Made by a program: the position numbers and the translations under genes. The notes under the pieces were generated by a model. The model ran no database searches and was not told the origin of the DNA. It saw nothing but the letters and a program-made list of their open reading frames with translations. Shown piece by piece: positions 43,710 through 51,862 of a stretch of 64,000 nucleotides of DNA. Origin of the DNA: Flavobacterium buctense. Lineage in GTDB: Bacteria; Bacteroidota; Bacteroidia; Flavobacteriales; Flavobacteriaceae. Each line of letters opens with the position of its first letter. Positions within the stretch are counted from its first letter, which is position 1. The stretch lies in assembly GCF_014486695.1 (NCBI RefSeq), contig NZ_JACTAB010000002.1:248001-312000 (forward strand), read 5' to 3'.

Positions 43710-44546
43710 ATGGTAAATTTTAACGGTGATATTCTGGATTCTGAATTGCAATTAACGGTTTCTAATCGTTCATTTCTTTATGGCGACGGTGTTTTTGAAA
43801 CCTTAAAAGTAGTCGATAATAAAATTTTATTTTTCGAAGACCATTATTTCAGGCTGTTAGCTTCCATGAGAATTATCAGAATGCAAATCCCGATGTCATT
43901 TACTTTAGAATTTCTTGAAAGCCAGATTCTCACTTTGGTTAAACAACAAAATATCCAAGATTCCGCTCGAGTAAGATTGACTGTTTTCAGAAATGAAGGT
44001 GGTTTTTATTCTCCCACAGACCATTCGGTTTCCTTTGTAATCCAAGCAAGTGAGTTGCTTAATAAACAGTATGTCATTCAAAATAAGTCTTTTGAAGTAG
44101 ATTTGTATAAAGATTTTGCAGTCATCAAACAATTGCTTTCGACATTAAAAACCAACAATAAAATTATCCAAATCACCGCCAGTATTTTTGCTCAAGAAAA
44201 TCAATTGGATTCGTGTTTGTTGATTAATGAAGATAAAAATGTAATCGAAGCTACCAACGGAAACTTGTTTATGTTATGGAATAACCAATTGATTACACCA
44301 CCAATTTCAGAAGGTTGTTTGAACGGAATTATGCGCAAGCAAATCCTAAAATTGGCCAAAGAGCTTGACAATATTGAAGTGATAGAAAAAGAAATTTCTC
44401 CTTTCGATTTACAAAAAGCAGATGAATTGTTCCTAACCAATGTGATTGTCGGTATCCAACCAATAACTAAATACCGCAAAAAGGAGTTTGAAACAAAATT
44501 GTCCAATGAGTTGTTGGCAAAACTAAATCAGTCGATTGACATTTAG
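43710..44546 (+). CDS. Class IV aminotransferase (aminodeoxychorismate lyase-like)
   Basis: 278 residues, PLP-dependent fold IV. SNRSFLYGDGVFETLKVVDN (about 17-36) has the family motif; the PLP lysine is likely in LSTLKTNNKIIQITA (about 146), and GNLFMLWNNQLITPPISEGC is the cofactor-binding region. It fits PabC, which makes p-aminobenzoate for folate, but branched-chain or D-amino-acid transaminases share the fold. Its stop overlaps the convergent YqgE gene by 4 bp. Only 1 bp separates its ATG from the upstream terminator. Confidence 0.85.
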   Translation: MVNFNGDILDSELQLTVSNRSFLYGDGVFETLKVVDNKILFFEDHYFRLLASMRIIRMQIPMSFTLEFLESQILTLVKQQNIQDSARVRLTVFRNEGGFYSPTDHSVSFVIQASELLNKQYVIQNKSFEVDLYKDFAVIKQLLSTLKTNNKIIQITASIFAQENQLDSCLLINEDKNVIEATNGNLFMLWNNQLITPPISEGCLNGIMRKQILKLAKELDNIEVIEKEISPFDLQKADELFLTNVIVGIQPITKYRKKEFETKLSNELLAKLNQSIDI

Positions 44547-45103
44547 TTCAAGATAGGATTTTCGGGTGCGTTGGACCAAATGAGGTATTCACCGCCCAAT
44601 TCAATGATTTTTTCTTTCCAAAAGTGAACCGAAGCTTTGCTTAAAATTTTATTTTCATAAACATTTTTAGTCAATATCCATGAATTGGATAGCATTTCAG
44701 TTTCCAATTGCTCTGAATCCCAACCGGTATAACCCAAAAAGAAACGAATGTTTTTCTTTTTCAACAATCCTTTATTGATTAAATCTTTGGTCAAGTCAAA
44801 ATCACCACCCCAAAATATCCCGTTAGAAATCTCTATGCTATTCGGAATCAAGTTAGGAACATTATGAATAAAGTATAGATTGTCTTGTTCCACCGGACCG
44901 CCATTGTAGATTTTAAATTTAGCGTCAATTTCCGGAAGCAAATCTTTGATGGTGTATTTTAAAGGTTTGTTCAAAATGAACCCAACCGAACCTTCCTCAT
45001 TATGGTCGGCCAATAAAATTACAGATCTGTTAAAAGATAAATCACCTATGATAGATGGCTCAGCTATTAATAATTGACCTTTTTGTAATTTTTCTGAGAT
45101 CAT
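44543..45103 (-). CDS. YqgE/AlgH family protein
   Basis: 186 residues. KGQLLIAEPSIIGDLSFNRS at the N terminus, VILLADHNEEGSVGFILNKP, YNGGPVEQDNLYFIHN and FFLGYTGWDSEQLETEM are the family core. The role is unsettled; in Pseudomonas AlgH affects alginate regulation. It lies convergent with the class IV aminotransferase. Confidence 0.93.
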   Translation of the reverse strand: MISEKLQKGQLLIAEPSIIGDLSFNRSVILLADHNEEGSVGFILNKPLKYTIKDLLPEIDAKFKIYNGGPVEQDNLYFIHNVPNLIPNSIEISNGIFWGGDFDLTKDLINKGLLKKKNIRFFLGYTGWDSEQLETEMLSNSWILTKNVYENKILSKASVHFWKEKIIELGGEYLIWSNAPENPILN

Positions 45104-45167
45104 TTACAACTAATTTTTATTAAAGTTGAGATTTTTTTTTCAAATAACCAAATGATTTTAGTAAAAA

Positions 45168-45203
45168 CAAAAAAACCATCCCAGATTAATGAGATGGCTT
45201 TTG
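45168..45203 (-). terminator. Terminator after HU
   Basis: AAGCCATCTC / GGGATGGTTTTTTT pair on the minus strand around an ~8-nt loop, 22 bp past the HU stop. Confidence 0.8.
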
Positions 45204-45224
45204 TATATCAGAAGAACTAATTAA

Positions 45225-45497
45225 TTAGTTTACTGCTCCGTCTAATTCAGCACCAGCTTTGAATTTAACTACATTTTTAGCAGCAATTTTGATAGTTTTT
45301 CCTGTTTGAGGATTTCTTCCGTCTCTTGCAGCTCTTTTAGATACTGACCAAGAACCGAATCCTACTAAAGATACTCTTCCACCTTTTTTCAAAGTACCAC
45401 CTACATTTCCTAAAAATGATTCTAAAGCTAATTTTGCAGCAGCTTTTGTGATTCCAGCGTCAGCTGCAATTGCATCGATTAATTCTGATTTGTTCAT
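45225..45497 (-). CDS. hup: HU-family DNA-binding protein
   Basis: 90 residues from MNKSELIDAIAADAGITKAA; an in-frame ATG at 45527 gives ten implausible extra residues. GNVGGTLKKGGRVSLVGFGS, then RDGRNPQTGKTIKIAAKN forms the DNA-binding beta arm. It compacts and bends DNA as a dimer. One of the clearest promoters of the window sits upstream. Confidence 0.95.
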   Translation of the reverse strand: MNKSELIDAIAADAGITKAAAKLALESFLGNVGGTLKKGGRVSLVGFGSWSVSKRAARDGRNPQTGKTIKIAAKNVVKFKAGAELDGAVN

Positions 45498-45541
45498 AAT
45501 GTTAGTTATTAATTGTTGGTTAAACATTTTGTTAATGATAA

Positions 45542-45571
45542 CAAATTTAATAGGAATTCCTTACCACACAA
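45542..45571 (-). promoter_or_regulatory. Promoter of the HU gene
   Basis: On the minus strand TTG (45569-45571), exactly 19 bp, TAAATTTG (45542-45549). It ends ~45 bp before the ATG. Confidence 0.78.
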
Positions 45572-45673
45572 GCGTTTTGGCGTTTTTTTCAACCATTTGT
45601 TGATAACTTCGGGCTTTTGTTGATAAACCCTAGTCGTTCATCGATTTTTTTAACTAAAAAACCTCTTGAGACC

Positions 45674-46621
45674 TTATTCTGCTTGCGCTCTTTCGGAAAA
45701 GGTAACCCCATTTAATAGCTCGTGAGCCAGCATTTTTTTCTTTCCGGGAAATTGCAAACTTAAGATTTGTATAAAACCATCTTTCACCGCAACTTTAATT
45801 TCTTTTTTAGAAGTAATGATTTGGCCCACTTCAAACAAATGTTGTTCCAATATTACTTTAGCCTCATAAAGTTTTACATTCCATTCTTCGTTCTTATCTT
45901 TAAAGAAACACCAGGCCGAAGGATAAGGCGACAATCCGCGAATTAAATTATGAATTTCAGCCGCCGATTTAGTCCAATCGACTTTACAATTTTCACGATT
46001 GAGTTTGTAAGCCGTTTTGATTTCTGAATGGTCTATTTGAATAGTTGTGGTGACATTACCTTTTTCTATTAAGGCCAAAGTTTCAACAACCGCAGAACTT
46101 CCTAATGCCATTAATTGGTCATGAAGTTCGCCTGCATTTTCGTCAGCACTGATTTCAATTTCTTTGCTTAAAATCATCGCACCGGTATCAATCTTATCAT
46201 CAATAAAGAAAGTAGTCACACCGGTTTTGGTTTCCCCGTTAATAATCGCCCAATTGATTGGCGCCGCGCCGCGATAATTAGGTAATAAAGATGCGTGAAG
46301 ATTAAAGGTTCCTAATTTCGGCATACGCCAAACGACTTCCGGTAACATTCTAAAAGCCACCACAACATGTAAATTGGCATTCAGACTTTGCAATTCGGTC
46401 AAAAAAGTCTCGTCTTTTAAATTCGAGGGTTGCAATAGTCTTAGATTGTGTTCCAAAGCATATTCTTTGACTGCCGAATATTTAATCTTCTGACCACGAC
46501 CGGCCGGTTTATCGACAGCGGTAATAACACCAACCACTTCATAATTGTTTTTGATAATGGTGTCCAAAATGCCAACGGCAAACTCGGGAGTTCCCATAAA
46601 AACGATGCGTAACTTTTCCAT
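45674..46621 (-). CDS. fmt: Methionyl-tRNA formyltransferase
   Basis: 315 residues. IVFMGTPEFAVGILDTIIKN at the N terminus, VDKPAGRGQKIKYSAVKEYA, FNLHASLLPNYRGAAPINWA with the catalytic Asn/His (about 105-115) and DTGAMILSKEIEI. A C-terminal OB-like domain (about 205-315) follows. It formylates initiator Met-tRNA. It begins 2 bp after the recQ stop and is likely transcribed with it. Confidence 0.96.
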   Translation of the reverse strand: MEKLRIVFMGTPEFAVGILDTIIKNNYEVVGVITAVDKPAGRGQKIKYSAVKEYALEHNLRLLQPSNLKDETFLTELQSLNANLHVVVAFRMLPEVVWRMPKLGTFNLHASLLPNYRGAAPINWAIINGETKTGVTTFFIDDKIDTGAMILSKEIEISADENAGELHDQLMALGSSAVVETLALIEKGNVTTTIQIDHSEIKTAYKLNRENCKVDWTKSAAEIHNLIRGLSPYPSAWCFFKDKNEEWNVKLYEAKVILEQHLFEVGQIITSKKEIKVAVKDGFIQILSLQFPGKKKMLAHELLNGVTFSERAQAE

Positions 46622-46623
46622 GC

Positions 46624-48516
46624 TTATTTTAAGGAATATAAATTATTCGAATTGATGCTAATGGTTTCTTCCTCCAATAGCTTTTGCAGCGCAAAGATAA
46701 CATCGTCTTTCGGAAATTTAGTCAGTTTTTGAATATCTCTCGAATTGAAATCCTGCATTTTCAATAATTCCACAATCTTTTCGGAAATAGTAACCGGGTT
46801 TTGCTTCTTTTTGTTTTTGGCAATACAATAGGAGCAAATGCCGCAATCGTCTTTTTGGCTTTCGCCAAAATATTGCATCAATAATTTACTCTTGCAGGTT
46901 TTGTTGTCCTTACTATAGTGTAAAACGGCCTGAAGTTGTTCGGTTTTTAATTTGTTCTGTGCTTCCAAATATTTTGAAACGCGGTTAATAGTGCGTTCGT
47001 CTTCTCGAACTTCATTTAAGGTAATGGTGGCATCATTGTTTTTGGCAATCATTTCGAGAATGTCTTTCTCCTTTAGTTTTTGCAAAAGCGATAGCACAGC
47101 GTTTTCTGTATGATTAGATTTTTTGGCAATCAAGGATAAGTTGAAAGCCGTTTGCATGTCGTAAATTCCGGGATAAGTACGCAAAATGGTCAAAATGATT
47201 TCCTCATCATTCGGATTCAAACTCATATACCGAATCACTTCTTTCGACGGAATGATGAATTGTAATGAAATTTTCTCTGAGAATTCCTGAGACAATGTGA
47301 TAATGCCTTGTCTGTCTAAAAACTGTAAAGCATTATAGGTTTTTAAAGTCGGAAAACCGTATTTAGTACAAAAGTGATTCAGGTTAAAACTAAACTGTTC
47401 GTCTATGCCTTCGCCATAAGCGATTTGGAAGTAAGCACACAATTTTGAAAACACCAAATTCAAAAAAGCTTTGTCCGGTAAAACACTGATGAACTGCGCT
47501 TCAGCATGTAAAATATCGGAAGGATTGTTTAACAAAACCGCAAAAGCTTTGTCGCCATTTCGACCGGCGCGTCCTGATTCTTGGTAATAATTTTCGAGAT
47601 TTTGGGGCAAATGCAAATGAATAATTGTTTTGACATTTGCTTTGTCAATCCCCATTCCGAAGGCATTTGTTGCGACCATCACTTGAACTTTTTCGTCCAT
47701 CCAAAGTTGCATGTGCTTTTCTTTGTCTTTCGATGATAATCCGCCGTGATAAAATGTAGCGGTAAAACCAAGGCTTTCCAACTGATGAACGGTTTCGTTA
47801 CACGATTTTCTATTGGTCACATATATAATAGAAGGTTGCGGATTTTTATGCAGTATTTGTTGCAACAAATGCAATTTGTCTTCGGTTTCAAAAACCATGT
47901 AAGCGATGTTGTCGCGGTAAAATGATTTGGTGAAAATCTGAGGAGTATCGAGTTTTAATTGCGTGATAATATCTTCCTTAACGCGTGGTGTAGCCGATGC
48001 GGTCAAAGCTAAAAAAGGTACTTTCGGGAAGAATTCTTTTAGTTGCACAATCTTCAAATACGCCGGACGAAAATCATGTCCCCATTGCGACACACAATGC
48101 GCTTCATCAATGGCGATAAGGTTTATCGGGAGGTTTTTAATCCGTTCCAAAATCCAGTCGTTTTGCAAACGTTCCGGGGATAAATAAAGAAACTTGTAAT
48201 TTCCGTATTGACAATTGTCTAATAAATCTATGATTTCGTCTTGTCGAATGCCTCCGGTCAGAGCGATGGCTTTTATGCCTTTGTTTTGCAAATTTTGTAC
48301 TTGGTCTTTCATCAAAGCAATCAGCGGTGAAATGACCAAGCAAATGCCTTCCATCATCATACCCGGAACTTGAAAACAAATCGATTTTCCACCGCCGGTT
48401 GGCATTAGTGCAAAAGTGTCTTTGCCTCCCAAAACGGAAGCAATAATAGCTTCTTGCGGTTCGCGAAAAGCGTCGTGTTTCCAATGTTTTTCAAGGATTT
48501 CTAGGGCTGAATTCAA
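46624..48516 (-). CDS. recQ: ATP-dependent DNA helicase RecQ
   Basis: 630 residues from the TTG at 48516 (NSALEILEKHWKHDAFREPQ). The ATG at 48594 would add 26 residues that have no RecQ similarity and would be encoded by a promoter element and a quasi-repeat, so I reject it. Motif I ALMPTGGGKSICFQVPG, DEAH box AIDEAHCVSQWGHDFRP, motif III LALTASATPRVKEDI, motif VI QESGRAGRNGDKAF. The zinc-binding RQC region is near CKSKLLMQYFGESQ and DDCGICSYCIAK. No typical HRDC domain is visible at the C terminus. A 3'-5' helicase in recombination and repair. Confidence 0.93.
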   Translation of the reverse strand: MNSALEILEKHWKHDAFREPQEAIIASVLGGKDTFALMPTGGGKSICFQVPGMMMEGICLVISPLIALMKDQVQNLQNKGIKAIALTGGIRQDEIIDLLDNCQYGNYKFLYLSPERLQNDWILERIKNLPINLIAIDEAHCVSQWGHDFRPAYLKIVQLKEFFPKVPFLALTASATPRVKEDIITQLKLDTPQIFTKSFYRDNIAYMVFETEDKLHLLQQILHKNPQPSIIYVTNRKSCNETVHQLESLGFTATFYHGGLSSKDKEKHMQLWMDEKVQVMVATNAFGMGIDKANVKTIIHLHLPQNLENYYQESGRAGRNGDKAFAVLLNNPSDILHAEAQFISVLPDKAFLNLVFSKLCAYFQIAYGEGIDEQFSFNLNHFCTKYGFPTLKTYNALQFLDRQGIITLSQEFSEKISLQFIIPSKEVIRYMSLNPNDEEIILTILRTYPGIYDMQTAFNLSLIAKKSNHTENAVLSLLQKLKEKDILEMIAKNNDATITLNEVREDERTINRVSKYLEAQNKLKTEQLQAVLHYSKDNKTCKSKLLMQYFGESQKDDCGICSYCIAKNKKKQNPVTISEKIVELLKMQDFNSRDIQKLTKFPKDDVIFALQKLLEEETISINSNNLYSLK

Positions 48517-48548
48517 ATTGTGAATGGTCAATTGTGAAGGTGAATGAC
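48517..48548 (-). repeat. CATTCACAATT-type quasi-repeat directly before the recQ start
   Basis: On the minus strand GTCATTCACCTTCACAATT and GACCATTCACAAT are two imperfect copies, ending at the TTG. The -7 match TACATTTG (48558-48565, minus strand) lies just upstream. Confidence 0.6.
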
Positions 48549-48603
48549 AAACTAATTCAAATGTATAAAAAAGAATTGGTCTGCTGATATACAAAAAATG
48601 TAT

Positions 48604-49140
48604 TTATGCCAGTTGACTCAAGATATATTGGATGCGTTCTTCGACAGTTCCGCGCGGGACTTCAATGAGTTCGTAACCGTATTTTTGATAGGTTTCCAAT
48701 AAATGGTCGAAGATGAGTTTGGCTTGCTCAAAGTTTTCATATCGGGCTTCATCGCTTTCGTAGATTTCTTCCCAAGGCGGAAGCACAAATATTTTGGAAT
48801 AAGAATGTTCTCTACAAGCATGATCAAAAAACGCCGGATAACTGTCACCGATGTAATGCATATACGCTAAAATATCCGGAATACCTCGGTCTAAGAAAAC
48901 CAAATCCGCTACATCTTCTGTGGCTTGTTGGTGTTGTTTTCTTCTGCCTTCGAGTAATAATTCGCTGAAAAGTAAAGGTTTCTCTAAAAACAATTGTTCG
49001 ATGCCTTGCTTTTTGGCTTCCAAAGTCACTTGTCTTGAAATTTCAGGGAAACACGCATAACCTTGTTCGATGAGCGCATCGATGATGGTGGTTTTTCCCG
49101 TGCCCGGACCACCGGTTATGACTATGAGTTCTTTTTTCAA
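48604..49140 (-). CDS. AAA-type ATPase/kinase of unknown substrate
   Basis: 178 residues. P-loop VITGGPGTGKTTIIDALIEQ (about 7-26), then EISRQVTLEAKKQG and FLDRGIPDILAYMHY (Walker B-like DRG). The layout resembles small AAA_28-type nucleotide or nicotinamide-riboside kinase-like proteins such as the NadR C-terminal domain; the substrate is unknown. It lies upstream of recQ in the same direction. Confidence 0.75.
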   Translation of the reverse strand: MKKELIVITGGPGTGKTTIIDALIEQGYACFPEISRQVTLEAKKQGIEQLFLEKPLLFSELLLEGRRKQHQQATEDVADLVFLDRGIPDILAYMHYIGDSYPAFFDHACREHSYSKIFVLPPWEEIYESDEARYENFEQAKLIFDHLLETYQKYGYELIEVPRGTVEERIQYILSQLA

Positions 49141-49245
49141 GATTTTTGGAAATAAGGGGCAAATTTATTGAAACAAATTAGAATATTGAAAGGGATTTTG
49201 GTTTTTATTTCGGTCGTGGCCAAAAGCGCAAATAGTTTCCTATTT

Positions 49246-49296
49246 AGCCCCGATTGTAGCAAGTTACCAAGTAACGCGAAAAGCGGGAATATGGCT
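49246..49296 (+). ncRNA. Conserved structured RNA, Flavobacteriaceae type (possibly Flavo-1)
   Basis: AGCCCCGATTG (49246-49256) and CGGGAATATGGCT (49284-49296) can pair through AGCC/GGCT and CCG/CGG; between them GTTAC-CAA-GTAAC (49263-49275) forms a 5-bp hairpin and GCGAAAAGCGGG follows. I recall a recurrent Flavobacterium intergenic motif of the form AGCCCCGATTG, variable hairpin, AGCGGAAAGCGGGAAATAGCT. It may be the Rfam Flavo-1 motif, but I cannot verify name or strand. Confidence 0.5.
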
Positions 49297-49399
49297 TACT
49301 GAAACCGCCCGAACCTTTCGCTACCGATTTAGATTGGCACAAGTCAAAAAAATAAATAAAACCGATGGAATTCTTCTGTAAAATCTGAAATCAATACTG

Positions 49400-49407
49400 T
49401 ATATTTG
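49400..49407 (+). promoter_or_regulatory. Promoter -7 element upstream of the DUF493 gene
   Basis: TATATTTG, a full TAnnTTTG match, 18 bp before the ATG at 49425. No clear TTG at -33. Confidence 0.55.
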
Positions 49408-49424
49408 CTTTTATTTTTTGATTA

Positions 49425-49709
49425 ATGGACAAGAAAACCCAAGAATTTTATACCCGATTGCGAGAAGAGTTGAACAATACTTCAACATGGCCGACAGAAT
49501 ATTTGTATAAATTTATTGTGCCAACAGACCCCAAAAAGGTTGAAGAAGTCGAAAATGCTTTTGATAACATGGGTGCCGTAATCCAAACTACCCAATCCAA
49601 AACAGGAAAATATACCAGTCTTTCGATAAACGTGTTGATGGAAAGTCCGGAAAGCGTGGTCGAGAAATACATAGAAGTTTCTAATATAGAAGGAATAATT
49701 TCATTATAA
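49425..49709 (+). CDS. DUF493 family protein
   Basis: 94 residues. EYLYKFIVPTDPKKVEEVEN and TQSKTGKYTSLSINVLMESP give the ferredoxin-like alpha/beta fold seen in YbeD/DUF493 proteins, which are proposed to be small regulators or ligand-binding domains. Its stop and the next start share a base (TAATG), indicating translational coupling with the DUF4290 gene. Confidence 0.85.
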   Translation: MDKKTQEFYTRLREELNNTSTWPTEYLYKFIVPTDPKKVEEVENAFDNMGAVIQTTQSKTGKYTSLSINVLMESPESVVEKYIEVSNIEGIISL

Positions 49710-50422
49710 TGGGCGAGAAATATATAAAAGAGAATGCCAATGATGTGGTGCACCATTTGGAATACAATGCCGAAAGACCGCATTTGCTCATTCCGGAATA
49801 CGGTCGTCATTTGCAAAAATTGATTGACCAAGCCACGGTAATCGCGGATAGAGAAGAGCGCAACAAAGCGGCCAAATACATCATTCAGGTCATGGGAAGT
49901 TTGAATCCGCACTTGCGTGACGTGCCCGATTTTCAGCACAAATTGTGGGATCAGATTTTTATCATGTCTGATTTCAGATTGGATGTTGATTCCCCATATC
50001 CCATTCCGACCAAAGATGTAATTCACCTTAAACCGGAGCGTTTGCCTTACCCGCAAAAAAATCCGAAATACCGTTTTTATGGTAACAATATCAAGTATAT
50101 GATAGATGTGGCAAACAGTTGGGAAGAAGGCGAAATGAAAAACGCTTTGGTCAAAGTCATTGCCAACCACATGAAGAAATCTTATTTGAGTTGGAACAAA
50201 GACACCGTAACCGATACCGTGATTTTTGAGCATTTATATGAATTGTCCGAAGGCACTTTAAACTTATTGCAAAGCAGCGAAGAATTGTTGAATACCAACG
50301 ATTTGATGCGGACCAATAAAAAGATGTCGAACAAAAATATGCCGCCTCAAAACGCTAAGATTAAGAGCAATAAGAACGGGAAGAAGCCGTTTATAAAGAA
50401 TAATAATAACAATCAGAAATAA
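49709..50422 (+). CDS. DUF4290 family protein
   Basis: 237 residues. VHHLEYNAERPHLLIPEYGR at the N terminus, LNPHLRDVPDFQHKLWDQIF, then NPKYRFYGNNIKYMID and an Asn/Lys-rich basic tail (GKKPFIKNNNNNQK). The family occurs in Bacteroidota and has no known function; the basic tail suggests nucleic-acid or ribosome contact, which is a guess. It lies between DUF493 and murA. Confidence 0.88.
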   Translation: MGEKYIKENANDVVHHLEYNAERPHLLIPEYGRHLQKLIDQATVIADREERNKAAKYIIQVMGSLNPHLRDVPDFQHKLWDQIFIMSDFRLDVDSPYPIPTKDVIHLKPERLPYPQKNPKYRFYGNNIKYMIDVANSWEEGEMKNALVKVIANHMKKSYLSWNKDTVTDTVIFEHLYELSEGTLNLLQSSEELLNTNDLMRTNKKMSNKNMPPQNAKIKSNKNGKKPFIKNNNNNQK

Positions 50423-50492
50423 AGGTGCTAAGGCGCTAAGGTTCTAAGGTGCTAAGGCCTCAGAACCTAAGAGCCTCAGAGCCTCAGAACCT
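50421..50492 (+). repeat. Inverted array of an 8-nt repeat directly before murA
   Basis: Four and a half units of AAGG(T/C)(G/T)CT (50421-50456) are followed at once by four and a half units of the complement, AGAACCT/AGAGCCTC type (50457-50492). The two 36-nt halves form an imperfect hairpin. 11 bp later murA starts. Confidence 0.8.
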
Positions 50493-50503
50493 TAAAAATA
50501 CAT

Positions 50504-51814
50504 ATGGGAACTTTTAAAATTGAAGGTGGAATTTCACTTAAAGGAGATGTCCAACCACAAGGGGCAAAAAATGAAGCGTTGCAAGTTTTGTGTCCGGCAT
50601 TATTAACCTCAGAAAAAGTTAGAATTACCAACATTCCGGATATTATAGATGTCAATAAACTAATTGTTTTATTGGGGAATTTGGGTGTAAAAATTCAAAA
50701 AAACGGGGTTGGCGATTACACTTTTCAAGCCGATGAAGTTAATATTGATTATTTAAAAACCGAAGCGTTCAAGAAAGAAGGCGGTAGTTTAAGAGGTTCT
50801 ATTATGATTGTTGGACCACTTTTAGCCCGATTTGGTTGTGGCTATATTCCAAAACCTGGTGGTGATAAAATTGGTAGAAGAAGATTGGATACGCACTTTG
50901 AAGGTTTTATTAACCTTGGAGCGAAATTCCGTTACGAAAGAGAAGACCATTTCTATGGTGTTGAAACCAAAACCCGTTTGAAAGGCGCGCACATGTTATT
51001 GGACGAAGCTTCAGTAACCGGTACAGCGAATATCGTAATGGCAGCCGTTTTAGCCGAAGGAACAACTACTATTTATAACGCAGCATGTGAGCCTTATTTG
51101 CAACAATTGTGTAAAATGTTGAACTCGATGGGTGCGAAAATCACCGGTGTTGGTTCGAATTTATTGACAATTGAAGGTGTTGAAAAATTAGGCGGTTGCG
51201 AGCACAGAATCCTTCCCGACATGATTGAAATAGGTTCGTGGATTGGATTAGCCGCAATGACTCGCAGTGAGATTACTATTAAAAATGTAAGCTGGGAAAA
51301 CTTAGGGGTTATTCCAAGTGTGTTTAGAAAACTGGGCATCACTTTAGAGAAAAAAGGAGACGATATTTATATTCCGGCTCATACTAAAGGCTATACTGTA
51401 AAAACGGATATTGACGGTTCGATTTTGACTATTGCCGATGCACCTTGGCCTGGATTTACTCCGGATTTATTAAGTATTGTTTTGGTAGTAGCAACACAAG
51501 CGAATGGTGATGTTTTGATTCACCAAAAAATGTTTGAAAGCCGTTTGTTCTTTGTAGACAAATTGATTGATATGGGTGCCAAAATTATGCTGTGTGATCC
51601 GCACCGCGCCGTAGTTATGGGACATAATTTCCAATCGCAATTAAAAGCAACGACGATGTCTTCGCCGGATATTCGTGCGGGAATTTCGTTATTGATTGCT
51701 GCGCTTTCCGCCAAAGGAACTTCAACCATTCAGAACATCGAGCAAATAGACAGAGGTTACGAAAGAATTGATGAAAGACTTAGAGCTTTAGGAGCAAACA
51801 TCGTAAGAGTTTAA
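50504..51814 (+). CDS. murA: UDP-N-acetylglucosamine 1-carboxyvinyltransferase, Cys-to-Asp variant
   Basis: 436 residues. First committed step of peptidoglycan synthesis (phosphoenolpyruvate to UDP-GlcNAc). DVQPQGAKNEALQVLCPALL carries the conserved K-N; MIVGPLLARFGCGYIPKPGG-DKIGRRRLDTH is the active loop. The usual P-G-G-C active-site cysteine (Cys115 in E. coli numbering) is Asp121 here (codon 50864-50866). This substitution is known to make MurA fosfomycin-insensitive in Mycobacterium and Chlamydia. The C-terminal repeat domain has DIRAGISLLIAALSAKGTST. It lies behind a hairpin repeat leader, with a terminator downstream. Confidence 0.96.
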   Translation: MGTFKIEGGISLKGDVQPQGAKNEALQVLCPALLTSEKVRITNIPDIIDVNKLIVLLGNLGVKIQKNGVGDYTFQADEVNIDYLKTEAFKKEGGSLRGSIMIVGPLLARFGCGYIPKPGGDKIGRRRLDTHFEGFINLGAKFRYEREDHFYGVETKTRLKGAHMLLDEASVTGTANIVMAAVLAEGTTTIYNAACEPYLQQLCKMLNSMGAKITGVGSNLLTIEGVEKLGGCEHRILPDMIEIGSWIGLAAMTRSEITIKNVSWENLGVIPSVFRKLGITLEKKGDDIYIPAHTKGYTVKTDIDGSILTIADAPWPGFTPDLLSIVLVVATQANGDVLIHQKMFESRLFFVDKLIDMGAKIMLCDPHRAVVMGHNFQSQLKATTMSSPDIRAGISLLIAALSAKGTSTIQNIEQIDRGYERIDERLRALGANIVRV

Positions 51815-51823
51815 CGAATTATA

Positions 51824-51853
51824 CAAAGAGGCGCAAATTGTGCCTCTTTTCAT
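51824..51853 (+). terminator. Terminator after murA
   Basis: AAAGAGGCGCAA / TTGTGCCTCTTTT hairpin with a T-run, 10 bp past the murA stop. The next gene starts 9 bp later. Confidence 0.8.
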
Positions 51854-51862
51854 TTTAAGCCT

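Noticed and set aside
49448..50233. 261-codon open frame on the minus strand
   Set aside because: It lies wholly opposite the DUF493 and DUF4290 genes, whose proteins have recognised family motifs; the opposite frame reads as low-quality hydrophobic sequence.
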